DNA from: an uncultured Collinsella sp.
Lineage (GTDB): Bacteria > Actinomycetota > Coriobacteriia > Coriobacteriales > Coriobacteriaceae
DNA: 21,643 nucleotides
NCBI GenBank assembly: GCA_900751695.1
Contig: CAADSS010000020.1
Location: 1-21,643, forward strand
Direction: 5' to 3'
This document shows positions 1 to 5,754 of this stretch, piece by piece. The first letter of the stretch is position 1, and each line of letters opens with the position of its first letter. A program made the translations under genes and the position numbers. The notes below the pieces were generated by a model. That model ran no database searches. It was not told the DNA's origin and worked only from the letters and a program-made list of their open reading frames with translations.

Positions 1-1063
1 CGGTGCGCTTGAGCACGTCCAGCAGCTGCAGAGCCGTCACCACGCCGTCACCGGTGGTGTTGTGCTCCAGGAAGATGATGTGGCCGGACTGCTCGCCGCC
101 GATGACGGCGCCATCCGCGAGCATACGCTCCAGAACGTAGCGGTCGCCCACGGCGGTCTGAACCATCTCGAAGCCCTGCTCCTTCATAGCGATGGAGAAG
201 CCCAAGTTGCACATGACGGTCGAGACGATCTCGGAGTTGGCGAGCTTGCCGCGGGCGGCGAGGTCAGAACCGCAGATAGCCAGGATGTAGTCACCGTCGA
301 TCTCATTGCCCTCGCTGTCCACGAACAGCACGCGATCGGCGTCGCCGTCGTGGGCCAGGCCGATGTCAGCATGGGTGCGCAGCACGAGCTCGCGCAGGGG
401 CTCAAGGTGAGTGGAGCCGCACTCAACGTTAATGTCAGTGCCGCAGTAATCGGTGTTGATAGCGTGCACCGTGGCGCCCAGGCGCTGCAGCGCGGCAGGC
501 GTGGTCTGGCAGGACGCACCGTGGCCGCAGTCGACGGCAACGACCAGGCCGTCGAGCTTAAGGCCGTCGAGGGTGCTGATAGCGTGGTCGACGTATGCCT
601 TGCGGGCGTCCTTCATCTTGATGATGTGGCCCACGCCGGCGCCGGTCGGCAACGTGTCGGCAGCCATGGCCTCCTCGGACATGACCCAGGCGCTGATCTC
701 TTCCTCAACCGCGTCGGGAAGCTTCATGCCCTTGCGGCTAAAGAACTTGATGCCGTTGAACTCCGGCGGATTGTGCGAAGCAGAGATGACGATGCCGCCG
801 TCGAGCTCGTTCTGGACGGTGAGCAGCGCCACGGCAGGCGTGGGGATGACGCCGCAGCAGTGCGGACGGCCGCCCTCGGCCATGATGCCGGCGGTCAGAG
901 CGCTCTCGAGCATGGTGCCCGAAAGACGCGTGTCGCGGCCGACGCAGATATCCGGACCAAGAAACTTGGTCGCCGCGCGGCCCAGGCGAAACGCAAGGTC
1001 GCACGAGAGGTCGGCATTGGCGACGCCACGGACGCCGTCGGTACCGAAGATGTTCTGGGGCAT
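1..1063 (-). CDS. glmM: Phosphoglucosamine mutase GlmM, C-terminus cut by window edge
   Basis: Converts glucosamine-6-phosphate to glucosamine-1-phosphate in the cytoplasm, on the path to UDP-GlcNAc for peptidoglycan. The N-terminus reads MPQNIFGTDGVRGVAN, the classic GlmM opening. The phosphoserine loop SASHNP places the catalytic serine at residue 96, and the metal loop DGDADR gives D239, D241 and D243. The window holds 354 residues of a family that is usually about 445 long, so the last domain with the phosphate-binding loop is outside. The ATG at 1063 has a strong ribosome binding site (AGGGAAGGAG, 7 nt away). It follows rpsI in the same direction, but a good terminator at 1112-1156 lies between them, so it is either a separate unit or fed by read-through. 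Confidence 0.97.
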   Translation of the reverse strand, partial: MPQNIFGTDGVRGVANADLSCDLAFRLGRAATKFLGPDICVGRDTRLSGTMLESALTAGIMAEGGRPHCCGVIPTPAVALLTVQNELDGGIVISASHNPPEFNGIKFFSRKGMKLPDAVEEEISAWVMSEEAMAADTLPTGAGVGHIIKMKDARKAYVDHAISTLDGLKLDGLVVAVDCGHGASCQTTPAALQRLGATVHAINTDYCGTDINVECGSTHLEPLRELVLRTHADIGLAHDGDADRVLFVDSEGNEIDGDYILAICGSDLAARGKLANSEIVSTVMCNLGFSIAMKEQGFEMVQTAVGDRYVLERMLADGAVIGGEQSGHIIFLEHNTTGDGVVTALQLLDVLKRT

Positions 1064-1111
1064 AGGATCGCTCCTTCCCTAGCAGGCGATATGCAACCGC
1101 CCACCCTAGTC

Positions 1112-1156
1112 GAAAAAGAAAAGCGGGACCCGCCGAGGAATCGGCAGGCCCCGCTT
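1112..1156 (-). terminator. Rho-independent terminator after rpsI
   Basis: On the minus strand a long, nearly perfect stem (arms AAGCGGGG-type and CCCGCTT, continued by CCTGCCG/CGGCGGG) is followed by a T-rich run TTTTCTTTTT. It closes the rplM-rpsI unit just before glmM. Confidence 0.85.
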
Positions 1157-1186
1157 GTACATTGTATCTCGAAAGGAGATAAAACC

Positions 1187-1582
<396 letters not shown>

Positions 1583-1584
1583 CT

Positions 1585-2028
1585 TTAAGCCTCCAGCTCA
1601 ATCTTCGTGGGGTTCTGGGCAGCATGCGGATGCTCGGCACCAGCGTAGACCTTAAGCTTGGTCATCTGGGCACGGCCGAGGGTGGTCTTGGGCAGCATAC
1701 CGCGAACGGCGCGCTCGATGACCTTCTCCGGGTGCTTCTCCATAGCCTGGCGGAAGCTCTCAGCCTTGAGGCCGCCGTTGTAGCCGCTGTGGCGATAATA
1801 GGTCTTCGTGTCGGCCTTGTTACCGGTAAGCTGGACCTTATCGGCGTTGATGACGACAACGAAGTCGCCGCAGTCGCTGTTGGGCGTGAACTGGGGCTTG
1901 TTCTTACCGCGCAGGATCATTGCGATCTGGGTGGCAAGACGGCCCAGGACAGCACCATCGGCGTCGACGAGAACCCAGTTGCGCTGGACCTCGCCCTGCT
2001 TGGCGTAGTGAGTCGATTTCGAAATCAC
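1585..2028 (-). CDS. rplM: 50S ribosomal protein L13
   Basis: Early-assembly large-subunit protein, 147 residues, the usual length. Typical L13 features are W18 in a VLVDADGAVLGRLATQIA stretch, the GKNKPQFTPNSDCGD segment, the YYRHSGYNGGLK motif, and VRGMLPKTTLGR near the C-terminus. The start is a GTG at 2028 (MISKS), chosen because GGAGGAG sits 6 nt upstream. It is the first gene of the rplM-rpsI operon, with a 5' leader of about 60 nt that may fold into a hairpin. Confidence 0.98.
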   Translation of the reverse strand: MISKSTHYAKQGEVQRNWVLVDADGAVLGRLATQIAMILRGKNKPQFTPNSDCGDFVVVINADKVQLTGNKADTKTYYRHSGYNGGLKAESFRQAMEKHPEKVIERAVRGMLPKTTLGRAQMTKLKVYAGAEHPHAAQNPTKIELEA

Positions 2029-2056
2029 TTAGACTCCTCCATGTACAGTACGTGTT

Positions 2057-2088
2057 GTTACAGAGATTCACGGGGCTCTGCAAGTAAC
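2057..2088 (-). other. Possible hairpin at the 5' end of the rplM mRNA
   Basis: The arms GTTAC...CAGAG and CTCTG...GTAAC can pair around a 10-nt loop with a small bulge. The predicted transcription start from the upstream promoter is at about 2088, so the structure would begin at the first nucleotides of the message. L13 operons in some bacteria have autoregulatory leaders. This one is not matched to a known leader family, and the pairing is short. Confidence 0.3.
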
Positions 2089-2094
2089 CCGTCC

Positions 2095-2122
2095 ATATTA
2101 CCCCGCTCACCGTACGAGTCAA
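2095..2122 (-). promoter_or_regulatory. Strong sigma-70-type promoter for rplM-rpsI
   Basis: On the minus strand, TTGACT (2117-2122) and TAATAT (2095-2100) are separated by 16 bp. Both hexamers match the consensus at five of six bases. They lie about 67 nt upstream of the rplM GTG. Confidence 0.85.
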
Positions 2123-2185
2123 CAGGTATTTTGGCTCCGACCAGAGTTTCTGCACATGTCATCCATGGGTCATGACGTCGCGACA

Positions 2186-3064
2186 CTAGCGCTCGACAAA
2201 TGCCTCGATATCACTCAGTAGGCGCTTTGCCTCCTGGCGGCCCTGAATATACAGGTCGAGGAGCTTTGCCGGATCATGCTCAACGTGACCGACCTCGACC
2301 GGCTTTTGCGGAGCAACGACCAGCGCGCGGCCCTCACGCTCATACTTCCATAGATGCATGCGCTGGATGTTATAGCGGTCGTGGCGCGTCTCGATAGCCT
2401 CGAGCAGGTAGGGGTAGTCGGCATAGCGAGCGCGTGCGGCGGGCATAAACTCGTAGGGCTTTTTCTCGTACGAGCGGTCCTGCGTGACAATGACAACCGC
2501 GCGATCGAAGCCCGCCTCCTCCAGCACGTGCTCGACGGGGACCGAATCGGCTACGCCGCCGTCGACGTATTTGTGCCCATCGATCTCGACCGGCGGCGTC
2601 ACCAGCGGCAACGAGGTCGAGGCGCGCACGGCGTCGAGGTCAAGTACGGCGCTTTTGACCGGGAGGTACGTGGCGGTTCCAAAGAGCATGTCCGTCGCGA
2701 CGGCGTACATCTCGATGGGGCTCGCGTCGAACGTCTCGTTGTCAAAGGGGTCCAGGCGGTCCTGGACATCGTTGAAGATAAAGTCGTAACCCACGATGGA
2801 GCCCGTGGACGCAAACGATGCGGCGCCCATGAAGCGGTTGTCGTTGCAGAAAGCCAGGTTGATGCGGTTGGCACGGCCGATCTGGTGCGCCTTGTAGTTC
2901 ACGCCGTTGAGGGCGCCGGCCGATACGCCATATACCGCCGGAATCTCGACGCCGGCCTCCATGAGAACGTCGAGTACGCCTGCGGTAAATTGCCCGCGGA
3001 AGCTGCCGCCCTCCAAAACGAGCGCGACCTTGCCGGCGTTCTTTGCCTTATCTTCTGCAGTCAT
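2186..3064 (-). CDS. Patatin-like phospholipase family protein
   Basis: Predicted cytoplasmic serine acyl hydrolase of the bacterial patatin (YjjU-like) family, with no signal peptide or membrane segment. All catalytic elements are present: the oxyanion-hole loop EGGSFRG (residues 18-24), the nucleophile elbow GVSAG with Ser48, and the Asp of the dyad in YVDGGVADS (Asp168). The 292 residues fit the family. The ATG at 3064 has a perfect ribosome binding site (GGAGGT, 4 nt away). Its stop codon lies close upstream of the rplM promoter, with no clear terminator between them. The substrate cannot be read from the sequence; phospholipids or other acyl esters are the family norm. Confidence 0.92.
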   Translation of the reverse strand: MTAEDKAKNAGKVALVLEGGSFRGQFTAGVLDVLMEAGVEIPAVYGVSAGALNGVNYKAHQIGRANRINLAFCNDNRFMGAASFASTGSIVGYDFIFNDVQDRLDPFDNETFDASPIEMYAVATDMLFGTATYLPVKSAVLDLDAVRASTSLPLVTPPVEIDGHKYVDGGVADSVPVEHVLEEAGFDRAVVIVTQDRSYEKKPYEFMPAARARYADYPYLLEAIETRHDRYNIQRMHLWKYEREGRALVVAPQKPVEVGHVEHDPAKLLDLYIQGRQEAKRLLSDIEAFVER

Positions 3065-3121
3065 GTTGACCTCCTGTGATTGCGTTTTGGCTTTCTTCTA
3101 CCCAGTTTTGGAATGGAGGGC

Positions 3122-3384
3122 GCGCAGGTTTTTCGAGGCGGCAGGTGCAGCGGAAAGTGCGTCCCAGTTTGAGGCGGGATTACGGGATGCGCTTTCCGCT
3201 TGGACCGCCGTTGGGAAAGCGCGACCCGTTCTGAGCGCGGATTCCGGGATGAACTTTCCGCTTGAGGCGTCTTCCGGAAAATGAATCCCATTCCGAGCGT
3301 CGATTCCGGGATGCAGTTTCCGCTTGAAACGTCATCCGGAAACCGCATCCCAGTCTGAGCCGGAATTCTGGGATGGATTTTCCG
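3122..3384. repeat. 62-bp tandem dyad repeat, about four units
   Basis: Units begin with GGGATG at 3184, 3246, 3308 and 3370, exactly 62 bp apart, and a degenerate unit precedes them from about 3122. Each full unit is an inverted repeat of about 44 bp followed by an 18-bp spacer of the type RTTCYGAGCGNSGATTCC. In the unit at 3308 the arms 3308-3322 and 3337-3351 pair at 14 of 15 positions. The last unit keeps only its left arm (3370-3384). The repeat fills the space upstream of the patatin gene and contains no supportable gene. Confidence 0.85.
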
Positions 3385-3459
3385 CCTGGGGCGACGTTGA
3401 TGCGGGGCATGGCAGGCTGCAGTCCGATCGGCATCGCATCTGCATAGGGTTGAGGCTTT

Positions 3460-3593
3460 GCGCGGAGAATCCGCGTGTTCGCTTCGCGAACCCGCACCGG
3501 CTTCGGCCGCCTGTCGGCGTCCTCGCCCGCGGGCTAAAAACGCTTACGCGTTTTCTTTACGCCCGCGCCCTGCATAGAGTTCGATTCTCCGCG
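3460..3593. repeat. Hairpin-rich segment bounded by fragments of the tmRNA 3' end
   Basis: GCGCGGAGAATC at 3460-3471 repeats bases 3659-3670 of the tmRNA 3' end in direct orientation. Bases 3577-3593 are a perfect 17-bp inverted copy of 3660-3676, the T-arm and acceptor part of tmRNA. The outer ends can pair (CGCGGAGAATC with GATTCTCCGCG). Inside are smaller hairpins: GTTCGC/GCGAAC, CCGGCTTCGG, and GCGGGC/GCCCGC enclosing AAAACGC/GCGTTTT at 3537-3554. It could be an old integration scar at ssrA, a palindromic repeat, or a structured RNA. Confidence 0.5.
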
Positions 3594-3602
3594 GTACGGA
3601 TT

Positions 3603-3641
3603 AGAAATAAAAAGGCAGGTAGATACGAATATCTACCTGCC
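3603..3641 (-). terminator. Rho-independent terminator of tmRNA
   Basis: A perfect 12-bp stem (GGCAGGTAGATA/TATCTACCTGCC) with a TTCG loop is followed on the minus strand by TTTTTATTT. It lies 10 nt beyond the tmRNA CCA end. Confidence 0.93.
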
Positions 3642-3650
3642 TGTTGCTTA

Positions 3651-4014
3651 TGGTGGAGGCGCGGAGAATCGAACTCCGGTCCACGAAAGCCCCCTGATTG
3701 GCATCTCCAAGCTCAGTCGCTGGTTTTGTCTCGGACGCTTTGCGCGCAGCGACACGCTCGCGGCGTCCTAACCGGTTCGGTCTTAGCCTGCGCCATACCG
3801 ATTACGTGCGCAGGAGCATTCCCCTAACATGACGTCGCGCCGGTGTCGGGGAAATCACCGGGTTGACGCGCCGCTATAAATTAGGCAGCGAGAGCCATAG
3901 GCTCAAAAGAAGAGTTGTTGTCAATTCAATTTGACGGTACCCCTGTTTAACGAGGCGAGGAGACCTCGGCTTGCTTCCTCTCTCAGAGCTATCGTGTCGA
4001 AACCAGTCGCCCCC
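3651..4014 (-). ncRNA. ssrA: Transfer-messenger RNA (tmRNA)
   Basis: Rescues stalled ribosomes by trans-translation with SmpB. The 5' end GGGGGCGACTGGTTTCGACA and the 3' end GTTCGATTCTCCGCGCC followed by TCCACCA are typical. The first seven bases pair with CGCCTCC at the 3' end to form the acceptor stem with one G-U pair. The length of about 364 nt is normal for a one-piece tmRNA. The tag frame at 3881-3922 ends in MALAA and a TAA stop. A clean terminator follows at 3603-3641. No convincing promoter is visible upstream (4015-4140), so the 5' end may be made by processing. Confidence 0.96.
3881..3922 (-). other. tmRNA proteolysis-tag reading frame
   Basis: Reading from GAC gives DNNSSFEPMALAA then TAA, followed shortly by a second stop. 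The ALAA end is the usual ClpXP recognition signal. The resume codon GAC is inferred: it is the codon that gives a tag of normal length after the charged alanine. Confidence 0.75.
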
Positions 4015-4191
4015 GAATGCTGGGAAAGTCTGGATGGCATCGGGCCTGCAAACACCCGATAACCGTCGACTTTTCAAGGAACATACGGGGCGAGCCCCGC
4101 TTGTGGAGTGTTATCTTACCACGTTCTGAAAGCGGACAGCTGTTCTATGCACGAGCTGTGAAGACCCCAATGTGCGCCGCACTTCGCACTT

Positions 4192-4219
4192 TTGTTACCG
4201 ATCGCGTCACGTATATTTT
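4192..4219 (+). promoter_or_regulatory. Possible promoter of the 4254 gene
   Basis: TTGTTA (4192-4197) and TATTTT (4214-4219) are 16 bp apart and lie about 35 nt upstream of the start codon. The match to consensus is moderate. The rest of 4015-4253, between the divergent tmRNA and this gene, shows a hairpin ATCGGG/CCCGAT near 4040-4060 and GGGGCGAGCCCC near 4087, and no gene. Confidence 0.4.
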
Positions 4220-4253
4220 CGCCAAGCAAAATTGACCCGTCGAAAGGACCGTT

Positions 4254-4688
4254 ATGGATACCAAGCAGCAACTCGTCAATGCCCTCGCAGGCCTGGGCTC
4301 AACCATTACCGAAGCTATGGATGTCATCGAGGGCTTTGTCCCCTGCGGACATCCCGCCCTCACGGTATCGAACGCACTCGTCGCGCTGGACGTTGACGAT
4401 GATGCAGCTCTCACTCAGCAGCTTGAGACCGTCGAGGGCTTTATCGACCACGTGAGTGAGAACCGCGGCGTGGCCGCCTACCACGGTATCGAGGTCGAGC
4501 TCGCGGGTCCCAAGGCCGATCTGTTCGCAGCAATCCGCGAGGTAGGCGCCCTTATGCAGACCGCAGGCGTCAAGAACACCCAGGTCAACGAGTGGGTCTA
4601 CCGAAGCCTGGCAGCACTCGATAGCTCCGACGAAAAGGCAGCCGAGCAGCTCGCAGAAAGTCCCGCCATTAAGGCCGAGCTTTTGTAA
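4254..4688 (+). CDS. Hypothetical protein, 144 residues
   Basis: Not recognised. The protein is acidic, soluble and probably all-helical, with no signal peptide, membrane segment or metal motif apart from a single PCGHP (Cys31, His33). Two similar short phrases, DVIEGFVP (about 23-30) and ETVEGFIDH (about 58-66), hint at an internal duplication of a helix. The ATG at 4254 is supported by GAAAGGA 6 nt upstream. It stands alone between divergent tmRNA and the convergent toxin gene. An antisense frame of similar length exists, but it lacks an equally good ribosome binding site. Confidence 0.72.
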   Translation: MDTKQQLVNALAGLGSTITEAMDVIEGFVPCGHPALTVSNALVALDVDDDAALTQQLETVEGFIDHVSENRGVAAYHGIEVELAGPKADLFAAIREVGALMQTAGVKNTQVNEWVYRSLAALDSSDEKAAEQLAESPAIKAELL

Positions 4689-4697
4689 ATAGCAGAC

Positions 4698-4734
4698 GCG
4701 GGCCCCTTGGCGCATCGTCGTCCAAGAGGCCCGC
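4698..4734. terminator. Hairpin between convergent genes
   Basis: Arms GCGGGCC/GGCCCGC and CTTGG/CCAAG form a 12-bp stem with one mismatch. It begins 9 nt after the stop at 4688 and lies 12 nt past the stop of the convergent toxin gene. Neither side has a real T-run, so termination strength is uncertain. Confidence 0.55.
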
Positions 4735-4746
4735 AAACAGTTTGCG

Positions 4747-5262
4747 TCAACCGATAGCCGCGCGGCCGCGTTCGGCCAAAGCCAGAATCGGCATCATTTG
4801 GCGCGGGGTCTTTGCTGCAAGATCGGCATGTTCGAGCAGCTTGCGATCGTTAGTCACCAAGTAATCGACCTGCGCGCGCTTGCACGCGGCGAGCACCAAG
4901 TTGTCTTCGTAATCGCGATGGAGCGCTAAGTATTTGTCGGCCAGCCAAAGGTCCGACGCATCTGCACCCACGGCCGTGGCGTTTTCGGTCATGTTCCGAA
5001 CAAACGCCAGCGCCGCATCGCCAATCGCGCGGGCAGAAGCCTCGCCGAGCGCTCCCCCGCTGGCAAGAACGCTGCGCTTCAGTTCGTGCTGTACAACATA
5101 CAGTACGTCCTTGGCGATATGCACCGGAAAGAACAGCAATGCCCCCGCCTCCGTCGCCTGCCCAATAAACGCGCGTGCGGCAAGCGACTCGGCATGGTCG
5201 GCGCAAAACGAATCAACCCATACGTTGGCATCCACCATTATTTTGAGGGGAGCCCCGCTCAC
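4747..5262 (-). CDS. PIN-domain toxin of a type II toxin-antitoxin pair
   Basis: Predicted metal-dependent ribonuclease. After the start the protein reads MVDANVWVDSF, the first PIN strand with Asp11. Further acidic residues lie in AKDVLY (Asp52), DYEDNLVLAA (Asp120) and YLVTNDRKLL (Asp139), the usual PIN arrangement. The 171-residue length is a little longer than the smallest VapC-type toxins. The GTG at 5262 is preferred: it overlaps the antitoxin stop as GTGA and has AAGGGG upstream. A longer frame from 5391 only reads through the antitoxin gene. It is co-transcribed with the antitoxin at 5259-5612. The RNA target is unknown. Confidence 0.85.
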   Translation of the reverse strand: MSGAPLKIMVDANVWVDSFCADHAESLAARAFIGQATEAGALLFFPVHIAKDVLYVVQHELKRSVLASGGALGEASARAIGDAALAFVRNMTENATAVGADASDLWLADKYLALHRDYEDNLVLAACKRAQVDYLVTNDRKLLEHADLAAKTPRQMMPILALAERGRAAIG

Positions 5263-5612
5263 AGGATCATCCCCTTTTGGCGATAGTGCTCGTCCATGGC
5301 TTCGGAATAGATTGTTTCCCAACCGCGATCGTCGGATACGGGCGACGTAGCGATGCCCAGGTCCGCGTAAAGCTGATCTGCCGCCGCCCATGATGCGGCG
5401 AACGGAGTATCGGGCGCGACGGTCTGCCGCCGGTCGTCGACGGCCGCAAGCACTTCCTCACACTGTCCACCACCCTGCGCGACCTTGGCCACGACATTTT
5501 TGATGAGCTCGGGCAGTGACCTGCCCGAAAGCTGCAGCGCTTCCTCGGCGCGCTCTTTAACCGAGCGATCTACGCGAACGTTCACCTGCGCCATGCCACT
5601 AACAGCACCCAC
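5259..5612 (-). CDS. RelB/DinJ-family antitoxin
   Basis: The N-terminus MAQVNVRVDRSVKERAEEAL is a ribbon-helix-helix DNA-binding motif as in DinJ/RelB antitoxins; the C-terminal half should wrap the partner toxin. The 117 residues are slightly longer than DinJ. The start at GTG 5612 has AAGGGAG 9 nt upstream; an internal ATG at 5594 has no such site, so the mature protein probably carries six extra residues (MGAVSG). The pairing is mixed, since RelB/DinJ antitoxins more often partner RelE/YafQ toxins than PIN toxins. It probably represses its own promoter at 5634-5680. Confidence 0.85.
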   Translation of the reverse strand: MGAVSGMAQVNVRVDRSVKERAEEALQLSGRSLPELIKNVVAKVAQGGGQCEEVLAAVDDRRQTVAPDTPFAASWAAADQLYADLGIATSPVSDDRGWETIYSEAMDEHYRQKGMIL

Positions 5613-5633
5613 GTTGACCCGCTCCCTTCAATT

Positions 5634-5680
5634 GCTAGCCCTGCTAGCACCACTATATAAAGAAGCTAGCACATGGTCAA
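5634..5680 (-). promoter_or_regulatory. Toxin-antitoxin promoter with three GCTAGC operators
   Basis: On the minus strand TTGACC (5675-5680) and TATAGT (5652-5657) are 17 bp apart. The palindrome GCTAGC occurs at 5665-5670, between the two promoter boxes, and at 5643-5648 and 5634-5639 just downstream of the -10 box. Ribbon-helix-helix antitoxins usually bind short palindromes like these, so the sites are likely autoregulatory operators. Confidence 0.7.
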
Positions 5681-5684
5681 ATGC

Positions 5685-5730
5685 AAAAGGCCTGCGCCCG
5701 GACGACACCGATGCCGTCTGGGCGCAGGCC
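5685..5730 (-). terminator. Rho-independent terminator of the ATPase unit
   Basis: An 11-bp perfect stem GGCCTGCGCCC/GGGCGCAGGCC, extended by GACG/CGTC, is followed on the minus strand by TTTT. It directly abuts the -35 box of the toxin-antitoxin promoter, insulating the two units. Confidence 0.88.
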
Positions 5731-5754
5731 AGATAACGTGGGTGAACACGTCTG

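Noticed and set aside
2158..2176. Dyad GTCAT/ATGAC around CCATGG between the patatin gene and the rplM promoter
   Set aside because: Arms are only 5 bp and asymmetric about the centre; too weak to call an operator or terminator.
3065..3650. CRISPR array reading of the 62-bp repeats
   Set aside because: The repeats are contiguous dyads whose spacer parts are themselves conserved, and there are no cas genes.
3324..3827. 167-residue plus-strand frame over the repeats and tmRNA 3' end
   Set aside because: It runs through the 62-bp repeats, the tmRNA terminator and the tmRNA gene itself.
4015..4140. Search for a tmRNA promoter
   Set aside because: TTGAAA and several AT-rich hexamers exist but none at proper spacing to the 5' end; no call made.
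4299..4736. 145-residue minus-strand frame opposite the 4254 gene
   Set aside because: No comparable ribosome binding site, and it would have to cross the hairpin at 4698-4734.
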